The notes: generated by a model not told the origin, from the letters alone. Positions 48,000 to 59,996 are shown, numbered from the stretch's first letter. The stretch is 64,000 bases of DNA from Thelephora terrestris (GCA_015956445.1 WIUZ02000005.1:620001-684000); one strand, 5' to 3'. Made by a program: numbers and translations.

Positions 48000-49910
48000 C
48001 GCGATCATCGCGACCTCCGAGTCAGCTACGAACGGAATCAAATCTTCTTACTTGTTCCCACTGTCACTGGTCCTTCGCGAGACCGGCTGTGGGCCTTCAC
48101 TCACGAATCGACTGTGCGCTTGCCCCCCAGGTCCTAGGGACGAACACGAGCCATCAAGCCGTGACAATGAACATACTCCGGCAGGTTTTGCAAAAGTCAG
48201 ACGTTCTCCTGGTTTTCGATAGCCTCGAATCGGTGACGGATGCAGAAACCGACTCCGGCCGTGTCGCCGAAGCCATAGGGGAATTTGCGTCATATCCGCC
48301 GTCTCCCTCATTCTCACAACGCGCATCACGATGCTCCCCGCGGACGTCGCCTTCGAACGCATCCCTGCCCCGCCGTTGGACGAGGAAAACGCCCGGAAAG
48401 CATTCTCGACTTGTGTACGGCATTGTGGAGAGCTCCAAGATTGCGCCTTTGAAGGAGTTCTTGTTGCAACTCGACCATCATCCTCTATCCGCTTAGGCCG
48501 GTGTACAGAACGGGTGGTCACCTTCAGAACTCGAAGAAGCATGGGATCGGGAACGCACACACAAATCGACCTGGCCGGAACGTTAGCAAGATCCAAAGTT
48601 TTTCCAGAACATCATCCATGAAATTCTCGCATGTTGTTAACTCATCATTCTGACGATGGTGTTGTCACCGCCCTTGCTTCAATTAGGCTCCACATGAGTG
48701 CCGACGAAGATTACGGTGTTTCGCTCAGCGACCCTGCGGTCGTACTACTAGACCGAGCTGGATGCGTCCTGCGCTCCCCTGGCGAAGATTTTGAGCAAAC
48801 GAGATGGATCGGTTCCTAGGATGACAATGTTTTACCGACTTTTCCCTTACCTCTTCCTCCCCCGATCTCGACGCTATCGTTGACACTTCTGCGGCCTGCG
48901 AGAACTTACTAAACCTCCTCTACACCCAGAAACACCGGCGAACGATTCTCAGAACTTCGGTAGAGAAACTTCCCGACGATGATACCGAGTTGGCCGTGGC
49001 CAAGGCTTGGTGTCTACTCCGTCTGGGTGAACTCGAGCGGTAGCCCGGGGGCCTCGCTGAAGCCCAAGAGCTGTTCCTGCACGAATAGATGCATGATTCT
49101 GCCGCGAGGTTCCTCTTACAAGTGGCTAGGACCTGTCGGGACTTTGGAGAGTACGCGGAGGCCGAAGGCCGGTTCAGAGAAGTCAGTGCAATTTTCTCCG
49201 GGTCAGGGGGCAGCGATGGGGAAGCTGTGCAATCGTGTCATCGGGCGTGTGCCACTCAACTGGCGGGCAAGGGGGTCGAAGCTGCGCCTTTCCTCGAGGA
49301 TGCTCAGGAGTACTTCGAATCTATCGAAGACTGGCAGAATGCCAGCGAGATCAGGATCAGCCTAGGTGGCGTCGAACTCTCAGGAAAACCTCGAAAAAGT
49401 GCGTAACCACTTCGAGGCTGCAAGGGGTATCGCAGAGGAGATGGAGAGTGTTTGAGATGGGAAGCAGAGGTCTCGCAAAGACTGAAATAGTGGGAAAAGA
49501 CGCACAAACTTCTGGGCGGGGCAGGGAACACTACTTGGACAAACGATATTCGGCAGGCTGCGACGTGCCTTATGGCGATGGGGAGCGCGCAATGCTACCA
49601 ACAAAAATTCTCGACTCATCGCCGTAGCGGGGCTCTCCTGAGCTCTAGAGGAATTCTTTCTCATCGACCCGAAGAGAGACCAGGCAAGGTGCCTCGGGCG
49701 TATGGCAGACGTGGAATTCCACCAGCGCAACTACCCGACGGCCTCCGAACTCTGCACGAGAGCGAGAGACCTCTTCCCAGAAGCTGGGGATTGACACGGC
49801 CTCCTCACAAACGCGCTTCGCCTCAGTGATATGCATTTTGGCCCGTCCCATATCCTTCTCCTGGAGCGCAATAAGGCCGAGCTCGCGAAGTGTCTTGACC
49901 TCTCCGAGTA
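48000..49910 (+). pseudogene. Decayed NB-ARC/TPR (NLR-like) gene
   Basis: Pieces of one protein family appear in order but in different frames and with stops. They are a Walker B-like strand KSDVLLVFDSLESVTD (about 48200), the following VSLILTTRITMLP and PPLDEENARKAF in another frame (about 48305-48410), EFLLQLDHHPLSA back in the first frame (about 48455-48495), NGWSPSELEEAWDRE (about 48508), LLNLLYTQKHRRTIL (about 48915), then TPR-like helices (FLLQVARTCRDFGEYAEAEG near 49107, ADVEFHQRNYPTASELCTRA near 49702). The P-loop is not recognisable. NB-ARC/TPR proteins are STAND-type signalling ATPases used in fungal non-self recognition. This copy looks inactivated. Boundaries are approximate. Confidence 0.65.
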
Positions 49911-50442
49911 CACCCTAAGACGGGCGGGGCTGGGCAAGTAGAGGGGGTGCTGGGCGGAAACCCCTTCCGTCTCTGCTGCCTCCCTTGGACCACCGGAGAC
50001 TCCTGTCTCACCCGGGACAATGCGAGGTTGAACGTCGAACGTTGAGGGGCTGATAGTGGACTGTACATTATCGGCTGCAAGGTTATGGCACCAACCAGTC
50101 GGGCAGCACAGATGGTAAAGATCTTCGTTCCTATCTTACGCGAAAACTGTTATCGTACAATTATGACAAAAAACTATAAAGGATTTAGGTTGTCTAGGAT
50201 GGAGAACAATCGAACAGATCACCGACACAGCATATGTTAGTCAATAGTCAAAGGGTATCCAGGAAAAGCAAGGTGAAAGCGAGTTTGGACAAGGGGCATA
50301 GCATAGGAGCTCGAAAACAACGATACAAGAGCAAGAAGTGAAGTTAGCGTAGTTCACGAGCAGAAAAAGTCGCTCATCAGAGATCCTGGATCGAAAGACG
50401 CTAGGAGACTGTCCGAGATGGAATAAGCATCGCCCCCACTCT
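49911..50442. other. Intergenic region (532 bp)
   Basis: No gene supported; it lies between the NLR relic and the 3' end of the minus-strand gene. The last bases before 50443 are the presumed 3' untranslated region. Confidence 0.45.
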
Positions 50443-51899
50443 TCAGGGGGGTACGCCAGGGGAGAGGTTAAACGACGATCCTGCGTCGGTATAAGGAGGT
50501 ATCAGGAAATCATGGGGAAATAGATCGTATTGCAGCGGGAATTGGGTTGCTAGGAATGGCTCTGAAAGCTGGAAAGGAGGAGAGGCGACAGTAGGTTCAG
50601 ACAACAAGTCTGATGAGAGAATGGGGGGTGTGGTCGGGCCACTGGAAGGGCTTGGTGAGTTGCTCGTCCTAAGAGCAGTTGAGTTGATTCCCAGATTGAA
50701 CAGGGACTGTGAAGAGTCGGAATGAGGGGTATTGAAACCGAAGTACGAGCTCATATCTAGGTCAGCAGCGGGGGTTGGGGGTGATGCAGGAGGTAGGAAA
50801 TTTGAGACTGTCGGTGGTGCCATGTTGCGTTGCGACGAAGAGGTGGGAACTGGGGCGCTAATATTGCGTAATGTAGGTCGAACTTTCGAGGGGATTTGAA
50901 GGAATGAAGGGGGAACGGAAAGTCGACGGGGTTTGACAGCTTTTTGGGGCAAGGGAAGTAAGGTTCTGGTGGACGGTTGTGAGGTAGTAGCTGATGATTT
51001 TCTCGACTTCGACCTTTTTGTGCGATGACTCGCAACGCCGGACCTGCCCTTGGGGGAATCTGGGAGCGAAAATATGGAGGGTTTGGTTTGTGTCGGTTGC
51101 GCGGGATTTTCGTCGATCACAAGGGACTTTGCGAACCGGATGCACAGTGAATCGAGGTCAAAGGCAGAGGTGGAAGGGGGACCGGACGATGCAACCAAAG
51201 TACGGGGCCATTCAACTGGAGGAACGGTACAAGGAGGGCGAAGAGGCGGGGGATAAGTTGTTGGAAACGCGTGTGGGGGTGCGGGGGTGGATGAAAAGGA
51301 AGGCTGTGCCTGTAATCGAGGTCAGTGTGAACGCCAGGAAGAGGCAAACGTCACTCACCTGGGGTTGGTTCTGGGTGGTTGCCGAATGCACGTCTGGTGG
51401 CGACTGAAAAGTCATTAGTATGGCCCTGATAATCTGGTGGGGAAGGACTCACTGGTAGCCATAATGGTGGAGGATAGGTGATGTCAAAATTCTGGATCTC
51501 GGCAGGAGTACGCTTGAGAGCCCTCAGCGCAGCATTGAGAATGGATTGTGCCCACTCGCGAAGGGCCTGACTGTAGTTGTCAAGGAATAAGGAATAAACT
51601 TTGGCGGGCTGATTCTTGCGGCGGTTGACCAGGTAGGGGACCAGTTTAGCTTCAATCTCTGACTTCAGCTGCTTGGCGTATTTATCGAATCGATCCGCGC
51701 AAGCCTGAGCAGCTTTAGACGGGATGTTGTGCGAGAGTAAAAGGGGCAAAAGCGATTTGTGCTCGGGCAGTGACTTCAATACTATGGGTGTATCTGGCGT
51801 TGCGGTGAGTGTTGTAGATGTTGTCGGGGTAAACTTGCGTGACGTGTTGGCAATGCGTTGCAACTGCAATGCGCGAGCGAGCCTCGAGTTCGTGGCCAT
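50443..51899 (-). CDS. Ser/Pro-rich protein with helical N-terminus and basic cluster, unrecognised
   Basis: Three exons (51899-51453, 51403-51359, 51309-50443) give 452 residues. A CTAATGAC branch site precedes the first acceptor. Residues 45-135 look helical (PEHKSLLPLLLSHNIPSKAA, ADRFDKYAKQLKSEIEAKL, SLFLDNYSQALREWAQSIL). A short Pro-rich part follows (DITYPPPLWLP), then a bipartite basic cluster (SHRTKRSKSRKSS), likely a nuclear signal, and a long Ser/Pro/Thr tail. Helical N-terminus, nuclear signal and Ser/Pro tail is also the general build of basidiomycete mating homeodomain proteins, and MIP lies 5 kb away. However, no WFxNxR homeodomain signature exists in any exon or intron I read, so I do not call it HD1 or HD2. 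Confidence 0.6.
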
Positions 51900-53438
51900 T
51901 GTCGCAACGGACGGGGTAAATGGACGGGGTGGTGGATGAGGGAGAGGCGACCAGTGGCGATCGCGGACAAAACGGTTCCATTACCCATTGTTCTCCAAAG
52001 ATGGATGCTAATATTGATGGACAAACATCAACAAACAAATTCCCCTCCATTTCAAATTAAAACCATCCATGAACGGTTTTCGAGGCGAGGTTTCTACAGG
52101 CTATGATTTTACATCGACTATACAGGCTCGAGGAGACAACACCCGAGGCATCGCATGCGCTCGAGAAACTCGGCGCCACTGGAGCTATAGGGGCCTGCGA
52201 AATTTTACTCCAGAGTATTGCACAGAGCCGATTCACCTCTGGCGAAGACTCCGAGGGTGAGCGTCTCAAGACGGTAATATCATCCACTCCTTTCTTAGCA
52301 CATCGCGCTTGGCTTTATCAAGCACCCCGGTGGATACTCATCAAGAGGCTGACCACGCATTTCAGCGGGTTTTCCATTCCTGAATACCGTGTTCCTCACC
52401 ACTCTTTTTTCCAAACAGGTTCCATACCCTTGGCCGAACGTTGAATTCCTGCCACCGCGCGTTGTTTTTTATCTCATCGTTTCATTGCTCGTCTTCAATC
52501 TCTGTTTTACATCAAACCTCACGCCTATCATATTGGATCAGTTTTGCTTTTCTTATGCGTCGCGGACCATTTGTATTCTTCGTTTGGTTCGCCAACTTTA
52601 CAGCTGACATCATTGCCAGTGCGGGGAAAGCAAAATCGAAGGCGAGACACCTCGAGCTGAGTTCTCGAAATGGACTCGTACTTGTTGAGGTCGCAGAATT
52701 TTCAGTAACGAAAGAAAATGACCGGGTTTCCTCCGAGCACGAGGACTAGGAGGGACCATGGTTTCGATCGAATGTGGCCAGTTTTGGCAGGGTGCTGTGG
52801 TCCTGGATTCGTGACCCAATCCGAACTAACATCCAACGGGAGATCTAGGAAGCCAGATGTACTGTCCAAGAAGTAAACATCGACACTCGGCCAAAGCTAG
52901 CGTCGAGGAAGCAGAACGAACGTCGCATCCGAAATTACCCCTGAGAACACAACGTTTGTCGGGTTGACATGGGCGCAGAAAATATGGGAGCTAGTGCGTT
53001 GGTTCCGCTACTCCCCGCGGCACCCGGAAGGGGAGCCTCAAAGGAACCTTGCAGAATCACAGTAGGGGAGCGGTACCGATGGCCATGGGAAGGGAAGGAA
53101 AAGAGGAAGGAGTGATGTATTCCGACACCTGAGAGGGAAGAAGACGGTTCCATCTGGATCCGAGGGCTCTCTCCCTCCGGTAAGAAAAGATCGCATCTGC
53201 AGGAAGGGAATGCTCTCGTCTCGTGAGCGGTAAGAGAAGTTGAGTAAACGGGAAACTTTCTCCATGTAGATGTACCCAGATCCCATGGGAACACGAACGG
53301 GGTCTTGCCAGGGGAAATAGCAGTAGAAGCAGTCGAATCGATTATTGTCCAGGATGCAAGACATATGTGTGAAAGGGACTTGGAGCACTTATCAGACAAT
53401 GTGACCGTCGACCTCTATGCAATGTGCCGCGGGACCAT
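51900..53438. other. Intergenic region of about 1.5 kb, no supported gene
   Basis: A plus-strand frame from 52103 (MILHRLYRLEETTPEASHAL) runs into a possible GTGAGC donor at about 52257 but has no convincing continuation or family match. The region contains the promoter of the Ser/Pro-rich gene. No repeat recognised. Confidence 0.4.
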
Positions 53439-54480
53439 CTACGTCCTTTGTTTTTTTGTTCTTGGCTTCTCCAAGTCGATCTCTTCCTCATCCTCGTCAT
53501 CCTCTTCATCATCATCCTCGTCCTCGTCTTCGCTGAAGGCTTGGGCGGCAGTACCCTTAAACCACTCCATCGCCTCTGGGAAAATCTCGTTGGCGATGGC
53601 AATGCCCAGCTGTAGGTAGCATCGTAAGATATCGAGAGTGATATTTCACTGCGGAGGAATCCGGCTCACATCCATGTGATCTTTTTCGACCTCAAACAAG
53701 TTGAAGAAGCTCCCGGGCTCAGAAAGTTCATCTTCATCGTCAAGGACTCGGGGGTGAGCCTTGGTCAGGTTGTGGGCGGCATCTTTCCAGTGGATCTTGA
53801 TAGCCTATAAAGCGAAGCGAGGTGAGTGGTGACGAAGGTGAGTTGAACCGCGTTTTGATACCTGAGGTTCAACGTTCACGTCCCAGCCGAAGGCAGCCTG
53901 GGCATCGGTGACACCCCATTCATCTTCCTTCTCGCCATCAACGTCTGCTGGAGGGATGTATCTGTATTCTTTCTTCAACACGGGGTCAGAGAAGAATGGG
54001 TTCTCCCTGAAGTACTGCAACGCGAGATCTGAGCTCCTCGACCACGATTACGGAGTAGCACCCAGCGACTTACGAACTCCAAAGTAAAACATCTCTTCTC
54101 CTTGGGGTCTCTTTCCAGCCAGACGTCCTCAAGATAGCCCAATGCAACCTGGTCTTGGTGGTGTACGGCGTGTATCGAGACATTCGGATGGTTCATCAAG
54201 GCAACAGGCCAGAACTTGGGAATGGTCTTCAAAATCTCGCGTCGCTTTCGAAGGAATGGAGCATGCTTCTCCTGCGTGAGGAACTCTGTCGGGGCCCGAT
54301 GGGATATCAGGACAATGCGATGTACTTTTGGGGAGGTCGTCGCGTACCAAGAAAAATGTCGACGCGACTCGCTTCCTCACAGATCTTCTCGAGTTTCTCG
54401 TTGTGAGCATCACTGAGTTCGGGGTCGCCAAGTGGGCTCTTTTCTGTGTCGGCGCCTGGAGAAGCACGCTTTTTACCCAT
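53439..54480 (-). CDS. SET/NAP-family histone chaperone
   Basis: Five exons (54480-54348, 54285-54074, 54014-53862, 53804-53670, 53609-53439) give 267 residues. Exon 1 is a dimerisation helix (ELSDAHNEKLEKICEEASRV). The NAP core follows: KRREILKTIPKFWPVALMNH, LGYLEDVWLERDPK, YFRENPFFSDPVLKKEY and AIKIHWKDAAHNLTKAHPR. The family-typical acidic tail (EDEDEDDDEDDEDEEE) ends at a basic KPRTKKQRT. The short loop lengths fit the SET/TAF-I/Vps75 branch rather than Nap1. It should bind H2A-H2B or H3-H4 and act in nucleosome assembly. Confidence 0.9.
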
Positions 54481-54765
54481 CTCGTTCCGGTCCCACACAA
54501 TTTGTCAGAGGAAGTGGGAATGTGAAGGTAGAGGGAAAGGAATGGAGATAAAAAGTTCTCGATCAAGAAACCCCTACGCCGCTTGATGTAATAATAGCCG
54601 AGCAAACGAGGGAGCCTGGAGGCAGGCGCAGGGAAGAAGCTCAAAATTACAATCCGGAAATATAAGAATATTAGGTAGGCCGGCTCTGATAGGAAACAGT
54701 CCTTAAGGGAGGCCTAGCACTATAGGCCATGAGTAATATAGGTACCTACGGATACATCAGACACA

Positions 54766-57462
54766 TCAATCCACCCTCTTCTTAGTACCCATTTCAATCT
54801 CGTTCATATTACTCGCCCCACGCTTATGAATCCGAGCAAGCATCTTCGCCTTTGTCTTGGCCTTTAGCTGTGGCATGTCAATGGTAGGGATGTTGATGCC
54901 CTTGCCGTGATTACCACCACGGTAGCCAGGTCCGTTGTAGTTAATGATGCTGGAGAGTGAGATGAGCCTCGGCCAAGAGACATAGTCGATGCCATGTGCG
55001 AGGATGAAAGTAAATGAGATCCCGAATATGATGAACCAAAGGAGGAAGTATGCAAAGAGAGAATAATCTGCATCTCAAGGTGTTCAGAGGCGTAAAGAAC
55101 GAGGTATTCTTGTTCGACTTACCAGACGATCTCGGAAGGGTAAGTCCTGCGGCGACCATAAAGACTGAGAACCAGGATATGTAAGGGACCTATAACGGCG
55201 TCAACTATAAGGGGAATCACTCCAGGATGAGAAAATGGTTTACCGCTCGGATGATCAGTGGTCGATCGTCAGAAATCAGGAATCCAGCAGTTCCGTGTTC
55301 TGGGGTCCAAACGCCCGTCATCAAGTCGAACCCATCCTGACGGGCACCATCGAAGAAGTTGTTCCTCAGGTATCGCATAGTAGATTTGTAAAAGTCATCG
55401 AGAGCACCCTTCTTCGTGCGCTTTCCGGTACGTGTGAAATCAGTCTTGAGGGCGCCGGTTCCGCTGTATGCCTTGGAGATGGAATCGGCGTGGTCAGACC
55501 AAACTACGCAAATGAATTTGAGCGGACGGAAAAGACAAATGCGGAAGACACCGACGTTCTCGGAAGGCCGCCAACAGATCCTCATGGTCGTCTATGGTTT
55601 CATTCTCTCCAAATACACCCACGTCACGCAATTGCTTCGTGAGGACGTATTTGGCAACAGCAGCTTGGGCGACGTTTGTCCTATCTAGGTTGTCCATGCA
55701 GTTCGTCCGCACAGATCCACCCTGCAATTTGAAGTCATCCGTCTCAGAGTTGAGGGAGAAGTATCTGTGAAAAGTTAGCGGTCGCTAACTTTGTGCATCA
55801 GTCACTTACCCCTGGTCTTCAATGTCATCTTTGATCTTGTCGATCAGGACGTCGATCCTATCCCATCTCATGCGCCGGCACTCGGTGTGGAAATCAAAAT
55901 ACTCATACTGTACCTTTGGAATTTCGAGCTAGCGCAAAGGATCAGGTTTCCGGGAGGTGGGGAAAAGTTTCTGATCTCTACCTGGGAACAGTATTTCTCA
56001 AAGGCCTCCTTCACAGGTTGCTCGTGTCCACTGTGATTGACGAGATTAACCAAAGTCTGTTCGCCGTACGTGTTCACCAAGTCCGTGAGATGCTTCTTCG
56101 TTGCGGCCAGCTATTGGGTGCGACGTAAGAAATAAAACGGATAACCAAAACGAGCCAACAAACTCGTTCATCCCCTTCCATGATCTGCAGATCGGGTTTA
56201 TAACGTAGGGTATTGATTTCCGCCCAGTATAAGGGTATACTTCCACGAGTCTGGATGTAGCTGAGCAGATGAGGGAACTTCTGCTCCTCCGAGTCCCCCT
56301 TATCAACGAAGATCATCTGTTCGGTCTCATTGAAGTTGGCGACGTTGCCGTCCTCGTCTATTCCACGACGGAAATAACGTGTTCCCGCTCTGTATCGGGA
56401 ACGGCGGCTGATAAGATATAGGAGGACGTGGAAGTTCTTGATAATCTGCCTCCGAACCTCGAATGCTAGAAACCTCCGTGAGCGGTGTGCGGAGTCTTAA
56501 AAGAGGCTAGATACTAACTTCCGTAGATCATCGGCATGATGTATCCCGATAGCTGCGGCTATTTGGTAAGAAACTACCACAACGGGGAACTAAAAGCGTA
56601 CATCTTGGTCTGGGGTGGCGGTGGCGACATCAATGAACCTCGACTGTAGGAACCTACGATGCCGTCAGTCGTTAGGTGCGCTGTGGCGCTCTCGAGTACT
56701 CACTTGTTCCAGAAAAATCGATCGTCGGCCTGGGTAACGAATTTGTCGGTCCGTGCTGCGCACACGATTACACATGACACGTACCGTTTCCCACATCGCC
56801 TTGCCTGAGTCCACCTTCTCCGACAGCCACTGTACCTGTAGCCTCCTCGAAAGGTCCCAAGTGTGGCTGAAGAAAAACGACCCTCCGTTCAAGTGCGACT
56901 TGACCAGCGCAAGCAGGTACGCTTCCACAGGGTGCGAAGGATTCTGAACAGAGACATTTGGATTGAGCGGCATGATCTCGAACTCCTTTGCGTGCCATAT
57001 GTCGCTCGTGCTTATCCCTCCAAACCTCTCGCAGTCGGTGATAACAATAAGATATTCCGCTAGTAATTCATTTTGGGGTAAGTCCGAGCCACCTCACGGA
57101 AGACACGCATTTCGGAGAACACGCACACATGGTGAGGGCAATCATTCCGACAATCCCATGGATTGCTCTTCCATATCGTATCGCGCCCCTTGGTGGCGGA
57201 GTGCCTGGAGCTATATGTAATGGTTGTAAGCAATCTAGAGACACTGTACGTGCACCAAGACTGACGGTTGACAACGATATCACCGGAGGTCCTATGGACT
57301 GTAAGCGTGGGCGCATTTGGAGGTTCTGCTGGGAAGAACGTATAAGATTCATCGTTGGTGTACCTAGGGTGGAAACATCAAAAAGATGGGGGAATGGAAA
57401 CAGGAAGGAAAATACAAGTGGAGGTGTTTGAACAGAGGCTTCAGTTTCTGGGTGGTGGTCAT
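54766..57462 (-). CDS. SAC1: Phosphatidylinositol-4-phosphate phosphatase SAC1
   Basis: Fourteen exons, from 57462-57416 to 55067-54766, close in frame to 667 residues. N-terminal segments are YTNDESYTFFPAEPP, RTSGDIVVNPPGTPPPRGA and MIALTMSEYLIVITDCERFG. The SAC core has LISRRSRYRAGTRYFRRGID, LLSYIQTRGSIPLYWAEI and VNHSGHEQPVKEAFEKY, with the catalytic CX5R (CMDNLDR, residues 411-417). GTGALKTDFTRTGKRTKKG follows, then two C-terminal transmembrane helices and a Lys-rich tail. SAC1 dephosphorylates PI4P in the ER and Golgi membranes. Several exons are tiny (26, 34 and 47 nt), so automated models often break here. The exon junction using GTCAGT at 57265 is supported by family sequence. Confidence 0.92.
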
Positions 57463-57529
57463 CGTTTGAGGTTGTCCGCTTAGGCGTGTTGGCAAACAGA
57501 CGCCGAACGGTCACGATCAAGCCAAAGCC
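57463..57529. promoter_or_regulatory. 67-bp bidirectional promoter between SAC1 and LEA1
   Basis: The SAC1 ATG (reading left) and the LEA1 ATG (reading right) are separated by only 67 bp. No separate promoters can fit, so shared or overlapping 5' leaders are required. No TATA box is visible. Confidence 0.6.
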
Positions 57530-58457
57530 ATGAAGCTGACCCCAGAACTCATTGCCCAGGCTCCGTCAGCCTTGAACCCTCTCAAGGAGCGTCAGCTCGA
57601 CCTGCGAGGTACGCGTCGATTTTCTTCCGGATCTCGACTGCGAAATGCTGAAAACCGTTTGGGCACACTGAAGGTCACAAAATCCCTGCAATCGAAAATC
57701 TTGGTATCACCAAGGTCAGAGAATATCACGTCCTTTCGCATCCGAATTCGCTGGTAGTCTAACCGCGGAGGCGCTGCCTTGTACTTTGCAGGACCAACAA
57801 GATGCCATCGATTTCACAGATAATGCCATTATCACGCTCGGAAACATACCTTTAATGAGACGATTACGGACTGTCCTCCTCGCCAACAATCGAATATCCG
57901 TCCTTTCTCAGTCCCTACACCTCTCCGTACCAAATCTCACCACCCTCGTGCTCACAAACAATAACATCTCCGAGCTGGGGGACTTGGAGCCGCTGAAAGA
58001 CATGAAGTCTCTCAAATACCTGTCATTACTGGGCAACCCGGTACGAGAAAAGAAATGGTATCGAGACTGGCTTGTTTGGAGGATATCAGGACTGAGAGTT
58101 TTAGATTTCCAGAGAATCAAGGATAAGGTGGGCGTTCGCTGTTTGAGGTCGAGTGACGCGTGGGCTGACAGAAACTTCTAGGAACGCCAACAAGCCAAGG
58201 GTTTGTTCGTCACGTCGGATAACCTGCCTAATACGTTGGCAACCCAGCTCTCGACGACAGTATCTTCAACAACAACCGCCACCATAACGACCGATGAACC
58301 TCGTCCGACCCCAAAAGCCGGCAGGCTGATGTCCAAGGAGGAGGCCGATCGTGTCCGCCAGGCAATCGCCAACGCCAGCTCCATCGAGGAGGTCAGGCGA
58401 CTAGAGCGAAGCTTGCGCGAGGGGTACTTACCAGGTGTCGACGCCGTCGGCGCGTGA
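57530..58457 (+). CDS. LEA1: U2 snRNP A' protein (Lea1)
   Basis: Four exons (57530-57608, 57674-57714, 57792-58127, 58182-58457) give 243 residues. It begins MKLTPELIAQAPSALNPLKE, then ELDLRG-type HKIPAIENLGITKDQQDAID and four to five leucine-rich repeats (LRTVLLANNRISVL, LTTLVLTNNNISELGDLEPL, KSLKYLSLLGNPV). The LRR cap WRISGLRVLDFQRIKDKERQ follows, as in human SNRPA1. U2A' binds U2B'' and stem-loop IV of U2 snRNA. The C-terminal third is Thr-rich and ends in helices (EEADRVRQAIANASSIEEVR). Confidence 0.92.
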
Positions 58458-58837
58458 CGCGTCCTCTATATAGCCGTAGTTTTACAAAAGTCTGTACGAG
58501 ATCTCACAGTGCACGCAGAAAACATAAGCTGCTTTGCGTTGAAAGCTCAAGATTACATTTGCGGAAGACACGAGAATAATTGGACTCGATGTTAATGCAT
58601 ACGGTCCCACTCAATGCCCCGATTGCCCATCGGACCACGCCTCCGGCTTGGGATCCCCTGGCCTCTCTCATCCCGACCAATGATGACTATATGCTTATCC
58701 ACAAGCTACGATGCATCGTAAGCCCCGTGCACAGAAGAAGATGCCACCTATAACTTACGTCGTTCAGGATGTTGGCCGACTTTGTAAGAGATGAAAGATA
58801 CGCCGTAAGCTGCACATCCTCATATTCCTGGGAAGGG
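58458..58837. other. Convergent intergenic region (380 bp)
   Basis: It lies between the 3' ends of LEA1 and CSN6. No gene or repeat seen. Confidence 0.45.
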
Positions 58838-59996
58838 TCATGAGACACCGAGGCCGAGCTTCTGAATCAAAAATCTCACTGTATCGAATTCCTCACGAAA
58901 CCCTGGGCTCTCCGTTGCCGGCAGGGAAGCCATCAGCGCGGATAGCGATCTTAGGGCTGCATGATCTTTGGTAGCCCGACCTTCGATAGTACCTTTAGAG
59001 CAACTGAATCCGGTTTCGCAATGGCAAAGCTCACCTGCAACCACTTCTGCAACGTACTTGACCAACACCATGATCCGTTCGTGGAGCATCTTAATAGCAG
59101 CCCTTTGTGTTTGGAGATGTGACTCCACTGCCATGCGTGGTCAAACGCCTGCGAGAAGGGTATGGATCTAAAACACGTACGGCTCGTCCCACCAGCACCC
59201 CCCTTTGCGGTCCAGTCCACCGCGATACGTTCAGCCTCACCAGTCTCAACGGTGAAGGGTGCTTCGATGAAAACGGAACGCGATTTCCTGTCGCGAATTT
59301 CCAATGAGGGTTCGTACGCTCGAAACGGGAGGTTTTGTGAGGTGATAGTCGAGTTTGATGAAACCGCTGATGATATTGGTTGTAAGATTAAGAGCAAAGG
59401 CGTGGGGGTGTATGCAGAAAACTGTTTGGGGGAACATAATCGTCAGGATCGCGCCATTCCACGAGTTGGGGTGCTTCTTACCTGTTCGTGAAATGCGATG
59501 TGCTTTGCTGTAGGTATCGGAGCGACAGTGTACCATCCGATAAACTCAAGCGATGGAAACACCTGTTTATCTTTCTTGGAACGTCAACTTGTCACCTCAG
59601 ATTAGGGTAAGACTCAACACACATTGATCCCTCCTATGCGTGAAGAATGCATGGTCAATCAATTGTCCGTCCCCTTCGACCGCAAGCTCAAACGTGTTGA
59701 CGATATCGACTTCTCGGCCATTTTGTGTTCCAAGAAGCGCTCCGAGGACTGTAACAACAGATCGTCAGCAGTACGAGGTACAAAAACTAGCCAGGTGACC
59801 CACCAAACGGGGTGTTTGTATTGGTGCGAAGTTTCATTCGCGTCAGATGTTCGGATATGTTGAGGATGGGAAGAGGGTGACTGGCGACATGAGCACACAA
59901 GATGACCCCCTCACGCAACTCACACACTCACAGAGAAAGCGATAAGCCAGACGTGGTCGTCGACGGCAAGACCACGCTCAATTCATCGGTGTCCAT
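58838..59996 (-). CDS. CSN6: COP9 signalosome subunit 6 (CSN6)
   Basis: Seven exons (59996-59932, 59880-59804, 59748-59623, 59570-59482, 59421-59181, 59127-59035, 58992-58838) give 281 residues. An MPN domain covers residues about 20-160: HPLPILNISEHLTRMKL, ALLGTQNGREVDIVNTFEL, FPSLEFIGWYTVAPIPTAKH and LLLILQPISSA. The JAMM zinc ligands (HSHP) are absent at GWYTVAPIP, as expected for the non-catalytic MPN subunit. The C-terminal part has SHLQTQRAAIKMLHERIMVL and SLSALMASLPA. CSN removes Nedd8 from cullins and so controls SCF ligases, which the two F-box proteins here would use. Confidence 0.9.

Noticed and set aside
52103-52750. Plus-strand frames as a divergent partner of the Ser/Pro-rich gene
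   Set aside because: Only one short stretch looks protein-like; no continuation in frame, no homeodomain residues and no family match.
55067-55123. Frameshift near the C-terminus of SAC1
   Set aside because: A first reading misjoined the last exon; careful rereading of the bases gives an in-frame junction (SSDYSLFAYFLLW).
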